Below, piece by piece: positions 47,333-60,540 of a stretch of 64,000 bases of DNA (its first letter is position 1; the number at the start of each line of letters is the position of its first letter). Made by a program: the position numbers and the translations under genes. The notes under the pieces are model-generated. The model worked only from the letters and a program-made list of their open reading frames with translations, was not told where the DNA came from and made no database searches. This DNA comes from Congeria kusceri (taxonomy: Eukaryota > Mollusca > Bivalvia > Myida > Dreissenidae): positions 91,184,151 to 91,248,150 of the forward strand of contig CM051027.1 in NCBI GenBank assembly GCA_027627225.1. Direction: 5' to 3'.

Positions 47333-49809
47333 GTACAGCCAGTATATATATGTTGTGAGAGACAAGATGTGTATCATAACTTAAATAAATACATTATTAA
47401 GTGATTATGTTAATTAAAAAGTTAACAAAGCCATAAATAATAAGCTTCAAATCGACGTAAGGACTATTGTTTTATGTATTGGTGAAAAAGTACAGTATTT
47501 AATAGTCAATATTAAATCAGTATTCCATATTAAAAGATTTAGGGGAAACTGTAATTGTACTCGCTACGGTACGTGTTTATTATATCATCTATAGAAGGAA
47601 AAGTGGGGCAATTAATGCATAGAAGAATAAAACGTACTTTGTGCAAGAGGACGAAAGATGTATTAACAACTGTGAGTATGGCGGAACGTGTGCAGAGATA
47701 CAGGGAAAAAGAAGAATATTTGCGACGGAGTTATTCGTTGTCCCGTTGAAGTAGAGCAAGAGGGAAATCAGTGATGTGTTGCCTTGTGCTATTTATAGTA
47801 GCCCCAGTTGATCTGACCTAAGCTACATGATGAAATCGAGAGCGCGTGTAGACCAGAATTGGGTGTGGGTTTTTTAGGTTTATGAATGGAATACCGGCAA
47901 CAACACGTGTGCGATCAAATATGGATTATATTTGGATTTCTCTGTTGATAACAGGTAATTATGCGAGTATGTTTGTTTGTTATTAATGAGAAATGTGTTA
48001 GTCTAGTGAGGACTATTGTAAACGTTGGTTGGTAAATGCATCTATGATTTTACGAATGAACAAGCTAGTACGTTTAGCGATGTTTATTTTATCCAGTTGC
48101 ATTAGTTCAATTTATTTAAGAATATTTGGTCTGTTAAGAAAGTATCGAGTGTCTGTCTTATCCCGTCCGTCGGTCGGATTTTTGTGTCGCGCGTAACTCA
48201 AAAAGTATAAGTGCAAAAGTAATGAAGTCTTATAAACATGTTGATCAGCACGGGGGTTTGTGCGCCTGGGTATTTTGGTGCATTTTTCCCGACATCGGCG
48301 GAGTTATGTCCCTTTTTAGCAAAAAATGACATTTTTGGACTTCTGTAGCATGTAACTCAAAAACTATAACTGCTAGAGATATGAAACACCATAACGCTAT
48401 TCATCAGCATGTGAACTTATGCACCTGGGTATCTGGTGCATTTTTTTTTCTGACATCAACGGAGTTGTGTGACAACCAACAGAATGTGGGGGCATTCGAG
48501 TCCTACGGACACATGTCTAGTTTAAAAACCAATCACATATTTGTTTTAAAATTCACGCAATTACGGACCTTAAAAGACCTTGCAAAATAAAAAAGCCGCG
48601 AGAAGAAAACAATAAGATAGTTTGGGCTACCAGTTTATAATATATTGGTAATGGGCATTTGTGATGGCTTTAACTAGTTTTGCTCGTCGTTCTTCATTTT
48701 ATGTTAAAGACAAATGTCACTCTATTGTTAAAAACACTGTGTTGATCTTCTCATGTTTCATGCTTTCCATTAATAACTGTACTTCTAACGGTAATATTAA
48801 CTATCATCAAATGGACAAGTTATTTTAAGAGCCATCTATGAAACATGTTGAACATTATTAGAAGCTTACAATATATAATAAATTCAACAATTTACGAGCT
48901 AAAAATCACTTGGTACGTTTTTGTCCACCAGTAAGTTAATTTGCATGGAAAACCCACGCCAATTTGTCTATAATTTACCTATTTTTTCTCCATTTGCTGT
49001 ACCAATCTGTTTCTTCAATTTTGGATACTAGTATAGATTTATGAGACGACCCTCAAACTTGAAACACTTCACTGACCACAATAACGGGATTTCTCCGTGC
49101 AAAAATGTGCAATTGTAATTGAAACTATTTTTTACTATGCTCGTCTCAGAATCGGGACTTCATTTTGCGTTGTTTATGTGTAGTTTAACAACGATAATTG
49201 TGTTCTTTGTTTAGAGAAAAATTTGCGAGTATCATGTTAGAATCGATGTTCGAGTATGGGTGTCGCTGTACATGATACGAATACTCTTTCTTGACCTTCC
49301 TTCACCCACACGTGTGTCAGTATATATCAGTGTTTGTGATAACATACGGCAACAATGGTTATATGTTATATGCCTATCTGACCAACGGTGATAGTTTAAG
49401 GCATGTACATCCTTTTCGAACGTTATAGTGATTTGAAGATGCAATTGATTGATTACTTTCCACATAACGATTAGTACAATTTAGTGTATGCGTTTTTTGC
49501 GTCACAAGGGAGTAAATAAATCATGTGCTTTATTTTTTAGAGTTGGGTTACGCTTCTGTTAGTTTAATATTTAGCCATTGTTGACATTTTCAACAGGTGG
49601 TAGACCTCAACAGCATCGAGTGTGTTCACATCTGTTTCGGAATAGGTCAGCAATACATCTATCAAAAACGTGTGAAAAATTTTTCAATATTTTTTTAATA
49701 GGCAACAAAGAAGAAGTGCTATTGAAAATTACGATCCAATACTACGTTTTCTGGACGTTATTGCCAACGTAAATAATTAATCTGATAATTTTGGTTTATT
49801 TTGTCACAG
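47333..49809. other. No gene seen upstream of the UNC93A-like coding exons
   Basis: A 64-codon frame at 47555-47749 is not recognised. The tandem repeat at 48170-48490 is listed separately. A 5' untranslated exon of the UNC93A-like gene is expected somewhere here because a splice acceptor precedes its ATG, but I cannot locate it. Confidence 0.5.
48170..48490. repeat. GTAACTCAAAAA(G/C)TATAA tandem repeat, 2 units
   Basis: Two units of about 160 bp share TGTAACTCAAAAACTATAA, CATAATCAGCATG-like, CACCTGGGTAT, GGTGCATTTTT and GACATC(G/A)(G/A)CGGAGTT. The block is preceded by CCGTCCGTCGGTCGG. From memory this repeat type is common in bivalves. Confidence 0.7.
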
Positions 49810-49831
49810 GATCTGATAACCACCATCCATC

Positions 49832-52800
49832 ATGAGTTCCGGCGACGCGATAAAAGGCCCGGCAGCGGGCGGCGAGAACAGGAACGTGATCATTCTGTCG
49901 GCGGCGTTTACCGCCATTTTCACGGCGTACATAGCGATCCAGAACCTGCAGAGCAGCCTGAACCAGGCGGCGGGGCTCGGCATCATCTCCCTGTCCTGCA
50001 TGTACGCCTGCATCATCCTGTCGGGGATCCTGGCGCCGGCCGTAATCAACGCCGTCGGCGTGAAGCGAATTCTTGTGTTCTCATTCCTGTGCCACGTAAT
50101 CTACACCGGGACCAACTTTTACCCGACATTCGCCACCCTGATACCGTCCTCGGTCCTTCTTGGCCTCACTGCTGGGCCAATGTGGACCTCCCAGAGCGTC
50201 TACCTGTCGGACTTGGCGTACTCCTATGCCAGCAGAACTGGCGCTGACGGCCACGCAATCCTCAGTAAATTCAACGGCATTTTCTTCTCTATGTACGAAA
50301 CCACACAGATCACCGGGAATCTCATATCGTCCTTGGTACTTCAACAGGGCTCATACAACAGCACTGCGCCGAATGATACAATCAAGTATTGCGGTCGAGA
50401 GGACTGTCCGAGAGAAGTCAATGGCACAAAAATTGAGGAACCGGAAAGACACGTGGTGTACATTCTACTTGGGGTTTTCCTCGCGTGTGACGTCATCGGG
50501 GTATTCCTGGCCGCGTGCTTTCTGCCGCCACTGCGGCGGGTGGAGAAGAGGAACGTGCAGGTTCTCAAGTCTGTAGTTGCGTGTGGGCGGGGCCTGGGGG
50601 ACCTGAATCTCGCCCTGCTGGTACCGCTCATCATGTTCATGGCCATGGAGCAGGCCATACTGTGGACCGACTAGACCAAGGTTGTATACTTCGATTTATT
50701 AACCATTTTTATTAAGCACGTTTTAACATTAATCATGCGTCTTCCGTTAAATACCGGTGAAGTCATAGGGATGAATCGTGTAGCACTTTACGTTGTTACT
50801 AAGTTGTGACATTTGACTACATCGCAAAACCAGATCGAGTCTGACATTTCTTACATTATAGTATTAAAGAATGTTACACCAATATTGATATTGGATATTT
50901 TTCTAAAATGCAATTCTTTGATAGGATTTGCAATGTAGGTGTGTGGTGAAGTTTTATCGAGTGCACCGTGGATTCTCTCCCACATGGCCATCGCCAAAGA
51001 CTGGTTATTTGAGTTATAGGGATAGTGCAACATACAGGAGACGCCCATTTCCAGAGGCGACCCTGGGTCTTGTCGTGCCCGGTGTGCAGCGCATAGTGCA
51101 ATGCACATTGGTTAAAGTCTCATGCGAAAGACAATTTATTAGGTTAGGGTGTAACGGGGGCTCGAACCTGCGACATCTGTGTTGTGGATCCAGTGCGTTA
51201 CCACTAGAACACGGATCCGCTATTCAAATGCATAATTATATCTATAGATTCGTGATTTTATTTCAGGCCTTTATCAGCTGTCCAATAGGAATTCAGAAGC
51301 TGGGTTTCGTCATGGCGAGCTACGGTGGCTCCACGACTGTGTTTGCGCTCACTCTGAGTCGGGTATCAAAGTACACCGGGCGCCACCTGTTGTTCGCCGT
51401 CGCCGGCGTCGTGAATCTCGGCATCTTCGTGACGTTGTACGTGTGGACCCCGCGTGCCGACAACGTGGCTGTTATCTACCTGGTTCCGGTCGTCTGGGGC
51501 TTAGCGGAGGGCATCTGGCAGACACAGTCTAACGGTATTTAGAAATAAGATCGCGCTTGCGGTTGAATAAGAACATACGTGTATTTTATTTACGATGTAC
51601 AGCCTTATGGAACGATTTTGTCTTTCGTTTCGAGAGCGTCGGTCATTTATCCACCAAAAACAACAAAGAAATACTAAAACGATTAGGGGGATATTATTAA
51701 CATTAGACAAGCATCTACAATTAATACTTTAAAACGGAACTTAAAACAATACTTCATAACAAATCAGTAATGTTTTATGTATTCATACTGCTTGTATTAC
51801 TATATTTTGTTATTTTTTTTATTTACTTATTTTTTAATTTTTATTATGGTTGTTGTTGTTGTTTACTGGCCAATATGTTTTAAGTATGCATGATCTTGGA
51901 TAAGCTAATGTTTATATAATGTGGAAGACCACAATGTAAAAAAAGAAATGTTGTTTCTTAATGTGATATCTTCATAAAATAAAGTTGTTATTATTATTAT
52001 TATTATACATTACGACGATTTAGTGTTGTTATTGATATCCATTAAACAGCGTTTTACAACTCTTTTAATTTAGTAAATCAATGAAAATTGTTTTAGTATA
52101 TATATGCAACCTCAAGTCGTATCGTTTCGACTTTCTTTCACCACATGCCGAAATTGTTGACTGCTTCATTCAATGAAACAAAGCCTCATTATGTGTTATT
52201 CTGTGTTCTAACATTATAAGAAGCGTGTAATAACCATCGCACAATGTCACTGTGCAAATTATGTTGTCAGTTGTATAGTCCCCATTTGTTTCACCCTACT
52301 GTGAAACAGTTTCTTATCGCCAAGTACAACTGTACCAAGTATGAGCACTATGTCAATCAGTTCGCTTTTAATAGTAAGTTTAATCTCGTATATATGCTTA
52401 GCAAGTTAGACATAATTAAATATACTGACTGATAATGTAATGGATTTTAGTTGCCTGTTATCATACCACATGTGATGTCGAATTCGTTATCAGTTTTTTT
52501 TTACATAAACGAAGTACTGGAAACGGCTAGTCGGGGGTCGCGCGCTCAGTATTGTGAACTTAATACACGTCTATTCACGTGTTTAGTCGTAGCATGCATC
52601 GGTTATTTTATTAAGGTACCAACTAAAATGTTGTCACCGTTGACCAGTTTCTTACCCTTACCTTTGCCACTATACATGGAGTTTGTGACTCACCACTGAG
52701 CTATCAACTTCAGCGCAGAGATTTATCTGTGTCCGAGCATAGCTCAATTTTAAATCCCTGCCCGCATAAAGTTCCACGTGACCGTATGCAAACTCTTTGC

Positions 52801-53633
52801 GCGAAATAAAATCGTGGACAAGCACATGATAAAGAAGCGGACAACGTAAAATCCTTGCGCAGTTTTATTTTATTTTTATTTGTTCATTTTAACTCGTAAT
52901 ATATATATATATATTATATACGTGGACCAATAATGCAACATGTCTGTGTCATTGTTATAAAATAATAATGGATAAATTTTAAATAAAAAAACAAAAAAAT
53001 TCTGTAATCGCCTCATAATCGTCTCCCCTGAAAACTTCCAAATCTGAAAGTTTTAACTCGTGGTGGCAGTGGTAACTAAGAGTACCAATGGGGAAGTAAC
53101 CACTGCGAGGAGTTTAATGTGCTATAGGTACAGAGGTTGTGTCCGCTTTGTACGCCGTCCGAATAGGCTCTCGTTTCAGATATTTAGGGTACGTTTCAAG
53201 ATCAGCCACACGCAGTTGGTTGGTGTGTATGGGTGATTGTGAGACATTATTTCTAGGTTGAAAGAGACATGCGTGCTGAACATTTTGTTAAGAAATATTT
53301 TTTACTTTTGACGACAGTTGCATGTAAACATTTCGTTCCGATTTGCAATGCAATTAGTAAACGACAAATCGCAAACTCAATCAGTATTGTTTCTTTCCAG
53401 CGCTCATAGCCCTGCTGTTCCCCCACCAAAAGGACGCCGCGTTCGCCAACTACCACACGTGGAAGGCCATAGGGTTCACTATTACCTTCGTCTACAGCAG
53501 CTTCCTGTGTGTCGGAACCAAAATCGTAGTGGCCATTACCTTGCTTGTGGTCGCCATGTTGTTGTATGCGTTCGTGGAATGGCGCGTGAAGAGGTTACAC
53601 AGCATTGAATATCGACTTCCCGCCAAGATGTGA
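49832..53633 (+). CDS. unc93a: UNC93A-like multi-pass membrane protein (3 coding exons, one in-frame TAG)
   Basis: Coding exons are 49832-50680, 51267-51534 and 53401-53633, joined in phases 0 and 1 by GT-AG introns; 449 codons, close to the 457 of human UNC93A. The N-terminal segment FTAYIAIQNLQSSLN, then GLGIISLSCMYA, GVKRILV, LIPSSVLLGLTAGPMWTSQSVYL and FNGIFFSMYETTQITGNLISSLV, follow the UNC93 family (MFS-like, about 12 membrane segments). N-glycosylation-type sites NST and NGT sit in the loop after residue 170. A splice acceptor (TTGTCACAG, 49801-49809) precedes the ATG, so an upstream untranslated exon is expected. At 50672-50674 a TAG interrupts WTD*TK|AFISC, where relatives have an aromatic residue. 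The exons are much more GC-rich than the introns. Family function is poorly defined; roles in ion-channel regulation or nutrient sensing are proposed for relatives. Confidence 0.9.
50672..50674 (+). other. In-frame TAG within the UNC93A-like gene
   Basis: The codon lies six bases before the donor site AAG|GTTGTA. Both neighbours are conserved and the downstream exons continue the protein without other damage. It could be a nonsense allele, a recent pseudogene, a sequencing error (TAC or TAT would restore Tyr) or readthrough. Confidence 0.8.
51147..51219 (-). repeat. tRNA-like SINE fragment in UNC93A-like intron
   Basis: The minus strand reads GTTCTAGTGGTAACGC (A-box region) and GCAGGTTCGAGCCCC (B box), 35 bp apart. 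The acceptor and T stems do not pair fully, so it is not called a tRNA gene. Confidence 0.5.
51535..53400 (+). other. Large intron of the UNC93A-like gene
   Basis: 1.87 kb, AT-rich. It includes a retroelement-like 3' tail (ATAAAATAAAGTTG then TTATTATTA units, about 51977-52006) and TA-rich runs near 52900. No exon was missed between the phase-1 boundaries on either side, because the protein joins without a gap. Confidence 0.7.
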
Positions 53634-53705
53634 AGCATGTGATAGTTTGCCCCGGCAGCATCGGGTTCCTTATCCGATCTCATATCTTACGGATCACACA
53701 ACACT

Positions 53706-53790
53706 CTGTCATATAATAAATAATATAATAAAAAGGAATTTAGATCTTGTCATATAATAAATAATATAATAAAAAGGAATTTAGATCTCG
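53706..53790 (+). repeat. Exact tandem duplication of about 43 bp
   Basis: GTCATATAATAAATAATATA followed by ATAAAAAGGAATTTAGATCT occurs twice in succession, just 3' of the UNC93A-like stop codon. It probably lies in the 3' untranslated region. Confidence 0.9.
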
Positions 53791-55780
53791 TTTATAACGG
53801 CTAAGTGTTTTCTTGTTGTAGTTGTTGCTAAGACCCAACAAAAAATAGTCCAGTTTCTGGTCTCCCGATCGACCCTTTACTTTTGCTGCCGAGCCATATT
53901 TTTGCTCCAAAAATAATGTATGTATTTCCGCCGATAAATATTCTTAGTCATTTTACCAAACAAGATTTTAATTGGCTGTTGCGTTTCAAAAACCTGATGG
54001 TTCATTTTTGCACATGGTACATATTTTACCAATTTGTGTCCATGTTTGTTATTGTTATTTTCTTGAATATTGACCTAAATTTACTTTCATAAAAAAAACG
54101 TAATCAATGTAAATTTCAGATACGCATACATAATTACATTGTGTGCGAAACACATCTTAATCCAACTGAATGAAAATATTCATTTTACTAATCAATAAGA
54201 GTTATGCCGTAACACAATCTCCATGTTAATTCCAATACATGTATAGTTCGTCACTCCCATTTAAATCTACAATGTATCCGATGCAACAAAACAACTGTCT
54301 AAATTTTTTCACACCTTGACATTTCCTCTTGAACGCTAATTCATTTATGCTCTATCGACACTGTTTGCATTGTTCAGGTACAATAGTATTAATTCATGCT
54401 TTTTCACTGACCACGTGTTAATCGTGTTACACGCTTAGTGCTACAAACTGCTAGACAATGGCCCCAGCTCAGCAGCACTTTTTGACGTCAGACCGACACG
54501 GCTTGCAGATTTTAAAGACCTGGCTAATTGATGACGTTGCGCTTTCACTCTTCTCAGTTGTAACATGTGTTATTATCAATGACTGTGTTGTTTATGGATT
54601 TTATTGTTTGTTCAAATTGGTAATATGATTGTAAGGTAAGTAGGATGCAATGTTTCGTTATTAAAAAATTATGAATTAAATATAAAATGAAATATCACTA
54701 AATCAAAAAAAAACATGACTGAAAAATACTGTTTACCGTGTACAACGCGCGCCGAATACTCATCTGAATAGAAACATATATGGATCACACACATCATTCT
54801 CCCATCATCAAAAAAAAATCCCTACCTACCGACCCTTATTTTTTTGGGACAGGAGACCAGAAACGGAACTCTTTTTTTTTTTGGCCTAAGATGAATATTT
54901 CGCATAACAAATGTCTTAGAAAGACATCACTTTGAAAGTTGCAGATTTGCACTGGGATTAGCTATAGCGCTCGGCAAACGTGAATTCTAGTACCAAAGAG
55001 GATATCAGACTGCAATGTATTTGTCTCGCCGTATGGTACAGATTGTATGCACAACATAATTATGACCGACACTCAGAGGGTAATAATATCAATCTGAGAA
55101 ATGTGGCGGTTGCCTGGGTTGATATGACTTTTCAAAGGTTGATATTTATTATATACTGTCATCCTTTCAGCCATGTGTTATTTACACTAAAACCCCCCTT
55201 AACGATCACCTTGATTTTACGACCACCCCGCTAAAGCGGGCACTTTTTATAAGACCCGATTGTTAGTTGTTCGCAGAATAACTATAGGTACCGCTTCTAA
55301 AATCTGAAGGCTGTAATCGCTATGATTTTAATTGATGTATTGTTACGCGAAAGTAAGAAGTTCCATGATGAAGACTGTGAATAGAACATAAGGTGTTTAA
55401 AACAAACTAAAAAAAGTCGGATAATTCACAGCTTTGAGTGTTGGGTCAAATTTTGAGACTAAAAATCGCGGAAGAAATTAGTCCACTATGCAGCGTTCGA
55501 ATTCATTGATAAATGGTTTAATTGGGTCACGAGCCAAGTAGAATCATGGATATATTATAATCCTTAATTATTTATCTCGCTTATTGTCGATGCAAGTTAA
55601 GGATTTTATGTGCGGCATATTTAAAATGCATAACTTTTCATTTTACAATGAATTAAAACGAACACAATGGGTCACGAAGCCAGCCGAATAGAAACATAGA
55701 CATACTTATCCTTACCTTAGCATAATGTTTGTAGCCCAAAGGTGGGCCATGATATTGTAAACCGGACACAAAATTAGGCT
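53791..55780. other. No gene; two repeat fragments
   Basis: A fragment of the 18587/35061 family (AATCCCTACCTACCGACCC) lies at about 54805-54870. At 55190-55255, CCCCCTTAACGATCACC and GACCACCCCGCTAAAGCGGG resemble the end of a pogo/Tigger-type element, but I see no transposase; that identification is weak. Confidence 0.4.
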
Positions 55781-55789
55781 CATCATTAT

Positions 55790-56585
55790 GCCAACTTTTT
55801 GATGCCTTTATGGGTGCGACCTTAAATTACCGATGCGAAATATGGGGATTTGATAAGTTTAATGAATTAGAACGTATACATCCCAAATTTTGTAAAATGC
55901 TATTAAGTATCAAACCATCTAGCAGCAGTTACGGAGTCTATGGTGAACTGGAAAATATCCACTTTATATAAACAGATATGAGCGCATAATAAAGTTCTGG
56001 TGTAAAATTGTTCAATCAAATAACATTATTATAGCGAAATTGTATGACAGTTTAAAAAAAGAAGAAACATTTTAAACACAACTGGGCGTTAAATGTAAAT
56101 AACTGCTGTATAATTATGGTTTTTCATATGTATGGGACAACCCGTCTTATGTTAATCTTGAGACGTTTCATATTTGTTTTTAAGTCTACAGAAATAGATG
56201 TTTTTAACCAATCCTGGTTTAATGCAGTGAATAATAGTTACTCATTAATGACGTACAAACCTGTTAAATGCAGGTTAGAATTTAAATGTTATCTCGATGC
56301 ATTTGTCTTTCGAAACTACGATTATCTTCTCACAAATTAGCTACTGAAACAGGTAGACAAAACAAGATAGAAAGATCTCAGCGTTACTGTACAAAATCTA
56401 ATACTATAGATATTGAAGAGGAGTACCATTTTATCATTGTTTGTCCAGCCTTGAAATCGCTGAGAAAGGAATACATTAAAGATCACTATTATCAGAACAG
56501 AACAGAAAAATACTTTTATTTTCACCCAAGTATATATCATATACAATTTGGGCAATATAACAAAGCAAAATTGTTAGTAAATTAG
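55790..56585 (+). pseudogene. LINE ORF2 C-terminal fragment
   Basis: Successive frames give FDAFMGATLNYRCEIWGF and LERIHPKFCKMLLS (about 55797-55910), then VYGELENI, IDVFNQSWFNAVNNS (56185), LSKLRLSSHKLATETGR (56300) and EEEYHFIIVCPALKSLRKEYI (56418). This is the order seen downstream of the reverse transcriptase in CR1/L2/Jockey-like LINEs, and it parallels the fragment at 29678. Stops and shifts (about 55968 and 56290-56340) show decay; the element is 5'-truncated. Confidence 0.8.
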
Positions 56586-56669
56586 TAACTTCCGATAATT
56601 TTTACGTTAACACAATTGTGTAGATGATATACGGGGGGTATTTAAATAATAAGATACATAGTCGGAAGA

Positions 56670-56865
56670 TATGATAATAATAATAATGATAATAATAATA
56701 ATAATAGCAATAATGTGAGATCTATAATCAAAATTCATTCAAAATACCAAAAACTTGATAAAATTATCACAATCATTATCATATCATATTCAAAATCATC
56801 ATACTAATCATAATAATCATAATAATGATAATTGTCATAGTTATCATAATCATCATAATCTTGGC
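56670..56865. repeat. AAT and ATC microsatellites
   Basis: AATAATAATG units at 56670-56712, then ATC/ATA units at 56765-56860, directly 3' of the LINE fragment and possibly its tail. Confidence 0.85.
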
Positions 56866-57980
56866 ATTTAAGAAACAAATAATAGTACAGTTCTATGAGC
56901 ATTTTAATACTAGCACTGGTAAAAATAATTAGTGGTTTGTGATCATAGTTGTGCGGTGACGTATTTTCGTTTGCACGCGGCGTTTCGGATTGAGAAATTG
57001 AAACGACTACGCGTTTTAAAAGGTTTACATTTTGCGTCAGAAATTTAATTCATTATCAATACTTAAAAGACATGTTGTTGCGAAAGACTGTGTGCGTTAG
57101 CGTTTATGGTGCTGGAGCTAGCTTTGTAACGGTTTCAGTCAACAGCAGTTATTTTTGTCCTGATTTACCTCGAGTGCACCTGCACGCGAGGTCGATGTTG
57201 AACACAAAGGCAAGATGGAGGACCTATTGTGTGTGGTAATTACTCTAATAAGCTTTGCATTGCAGGAATACAATGGAGAATGCCGTTATCTGAGAGGTTA
57301 ACATTAAATGACTGATGGGGCAAAAGCAAATTATAATTTGTGTGCTGGATAAGTTTAAAGGGAAGTAACAAAAGTATAATTATTAATTTATGTACTAGAA
57401 CTGCTAGATTAATTAGGATAAAGAAACAGGATTGTAGGTGAAATATAGGTATCAGTTGTACTCATTTAGAATGCAACAATTGTTTCCATTGCCTTAATTG
57501 AAATATAATATCAATATAGCAGGCAAAAATATTTAAAATGTTAACACTTGTACTTGAGTGGTACCATTTTGTACTACTCTTATATAATGCTGCAATTATT
57601 TCTGTTATATGAGTATAAGTATATAGCAATCTTACGTTAATATTGACATATAATTATGCAGTTATCATTTGGTACAAATACAGAATGAAGTTATTATTTA
57701 CATTGCACAGTTTATATTTACATGCATATATTTCTAATTAAAGTAAATAATGTGATTAGTATATACATGCAAAAATATATACATTTGTGACCAGACAAAT
57801 ATTTTGATATATTGATTACACAAGCGTAAACGGTCACTTATATTGAGATAATATGTAAATATGTTATGCTGTTAACAATAAAAATACATTGAAATAAAGG
57901 CAGTATTGTTACAAACTACAATATTAGAGTTGGTGTATTAGCTGGTGGCATTGGTAAAAACAGGTAGTTAAATAGATAAC
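56866..57980. other. No gene seen
   Basis: AT-rich; only short frames; no repeat ends recognised. Confidence 0.5.
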
Positions 57981-58199
57981 TTGCTATCGCTTAAACTTAC
58001 TGAATATGAAGCGAATAAATTTGCTCGTATTCTGTAATAGTCGTAAGGAATTAGATGTTAGGATTTTAATAAGAGTAGCATCATAAAGATCATGCCCTAA
58101 GAATTGTTCTCTTTCAGATTTAAAGTAATCGCAGTTTAGTAGATAGTGATGTTCGGAGCCAACTTGACCAGAGTTACAAAGGCTGCAAATCAAATACAC
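57981..58199 (-). pseudogene. LINE ORF2 C-terminal fragment, minus strand
   Basis: A 71-codon minus-strand frame reads CSLCNSGQVGSEHHYLLNCDYFKSEREQFL, with the CxxC...HHxLxxC knuckle characteristic of LINE ORF2 C-termini, and ends in a basic tail. No upstream continuation is visible past 58200, so it is a 5'-truncated remnant of a different copy from 55790. Confidence 0.75.
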
Positions 58200-59571
58200 A
58201 CGTTGACAATGTAATATGATTTAAGAGGTTTTAAGTATTGGGCCGGATCACTTTTCACTTCTTATGCATTTTTATTCTTTATTTGCATGTCATGTACAGA
58301 CAGTCCGTAAAGTCATAGTAACCGATAAAATAAATATACTTAATTGATCGATGCGCCATTAGGGCAATAATTTAATAATAAACGAGTTGTTATATCGTTC
58401 ATGTAAATTAAGTGGGCCTACAGTGGTACAGTGCCACGCGCGTTGCGAAATAATGAAGGTGCGATTCTTCGTCAATATTTCAAGGGTTATGAAGAAACTT
58501 TATTAATTGGCATTAATTGACCCGGGGTTCGATTTCCGGCCGTGGCTTCATTATGGTGAAATTTTAAAAAAATAAATGTATATTGTCAGTGTACGTTCCT
58601 TGTTTGTTTTTACTAGGAGTCTCCGACGGTCAATATGACGGTTAAATTTGATATTGGTCTTTCACATATTCGATATTTGATATGAAACCAAACAAAAGCA
58701 GCGTGATGTGCACCAGCAAATCAGTCGTGTAACTCGACCAGTATTGAAAATAGCCAGCACAAACATTTCATGTGCGAATATCTTGAACATTCATGAATGG
58801 TTATGGCCGCTATGATAAAACTAAAATGTAAGACGACGATACGGACGACGACGGTGACGCCGAACACGATAACTGCCGAAATCAGGAGACCCTAATATAA
58901 CATAAGCCTAAAAACAGCTGGCAATAAGGTTAAAAATAGTCTCAGATATGCTGGAAAACGCTCTTGCGGGCTTTCTAAAATAAAAATAAAATTCCAGGTG
59001 AAGAGCATGCCCCCGGACCCCATAGATGTTTTTCACATACACTTTGGCCGGACCACTTTTAAATTGCCCGCGAAGGGCCTGATTTAGTGGCGTACGTTTT
59101 ACAATGGACCTCAGTTCATCAGCTGCACATTTGACAACAGATACAATTCAAAACGGCATTATTGAGAGACAAAAACTAACCTAACTACACAATGGCGATA
59201 TATATTTTAAGATCTGATCTTACTACGTGGCAATACTAGTATCTATTTTAACGCCGCATTTTGAAGATTATAAATAGCCAAGCAATGTCTCGTTAAGTTA
59301 TTTATAATGTTGACACAAACTTTGTAGTAAAACACGGAATATAGGATTCAAAATATTCTGCAAAACACTCCACAACGGGTCTTAAGTGTCGAAAGATCCA
59401 TCGGACGCTACATGATACTGAACAGTGTACTAACATTTTCAATAACTATTAGTGCAAACGAATGTCATAACAGTCATTGAATTTTGTTCTTGATTTCTTA
59501 TATTCAAAACTTTAGACAGATTCTCGATTAGACACTATCTGAATAAAACTTTCGAATCTGTTCTGTTTAAT
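58200..59571. other. No gene seen; possible tRNA-like B box
   Basis: GGGGTTCGATTTCCGGCC (about 58523) resembles an RNA polymerase III B box, with CTACAGTGGTAC about 100 bp upstream as a weak A box. Nothing else recognised. Confidence 0.4.
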
Positions 59572-59600
59572 TTAAGGAGTGTTGCTACAGTTTGGGGGTT
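59572..59600 (+). repeat. Candidate terminus of the second transposase-exonuclease element
   Basis: TTAA (59572-59575) is followed by GGAGTGTTGCTACAG and a short hairpin (TTGGGGGTTTTTTCCCCAA). Like the left end at 36967 it begins TTAAGG and points toward the gene. The other end would be beyond 64000, so this is only a guess. Confidence 0.25.
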
Positions 59601-59919
59601 TTTTCCCCAATAATAGATTTTTTTTAAAACTTTGTCTGCAAGGAATACATACAAATACTATGTGAAAAATGAAATAAAAACATATAATTACCATTTTTGT
59701 TTGATCTTATTTGCAACTTTATAACGTGCACTTTTGCATAAAAACTGCTATATTTTCGAGTGTCTCAAGACTACCTTAAATCCCCAATAAAAGATGAAAA
59801 GGACAAAATTAAGGTTTGATGTAAGCTTATATTAATCAATATACATTTAATGAAAGCAAACATTAACAAAAAATGCATTACAGAATGTAAATGCTGAAAA
59901 AATCACACGTTTTATGTAT

Positions 59920-60540
59920 TCAGTGTGACCGACAAAGCCGAAGAAATTCTTATTCTATCAACCACAATTTAGGAAATATATAAAGTTCTACATAATAATA
60001 ATCTGCCAAACGACTTGAATGTATTAATCTCTATGTTGTCAAGACAAAACAAGAATAAAATGTATAGGTCACCATATTATTAATTGAATAAAATTGTAAA
60101 AAAGATCACTACCTTCTCGTCATTTTTCACAAAATACAGCAATTTTACAGACCTAAGTATACAGTTTGCTAGAAATACAGATACAAGCTGGAAAAAAATT
60201 CATACAATGTATTAAATTCATAACAGATTATAAAAGAAACCATTAATAATGGTAATAACTTCAATATCAATAATCACTACTACTGAACATGGACAAACGG
60301 CCGACATTTGTCATTCGGGCTAAATGATACTATGTTCTTTTTGTGACCGACAAAGCCAAAGCGATTCTCATTTTATAAATAAACATTTTTCTAATTATAT
60401 TAAAGTTAAAAGAATTCTGCCAAAGTACTTGAATGTTTTCATATATATGTTCTCATCATAAAACTAGAAAACATTGTACCGGTCACATTATTAATCGAAT
60501 TATATTTTATAAAAGAGCACTACCGTACACCTTATTTTTG
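59920..60540. repeat. Diverged direct duplication of about 210 bp
   Basis: 59925-60125 and 60340-60535 share GTGACCGACAAAGCC, TTCT(T/C)AT, ATAATCTGCCAAA-like, CTTGAATGT, GGTCAC and AGA(T/G)CACTACC in order. Both lie between the candidate terminus at 59572 and the gene at 61187, and may be subterminal repeats of that element. Confidence 0.65.

Noticed and set aside
49801..50715. Additional frames in other phases over the first UNC93A-like exon
   Set aside because: GC-rich coding sequence lowers stop density in shadow frames; only the 49832 frame matches the family and joins the downstream exons in phase.
51147..51219. tRNA gene
   Set aside because: A and B boxes are present but acceptor and T stems do not pair; more likely a SINE. 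The same judgement applies to 4160-4229 and 10382-10525.
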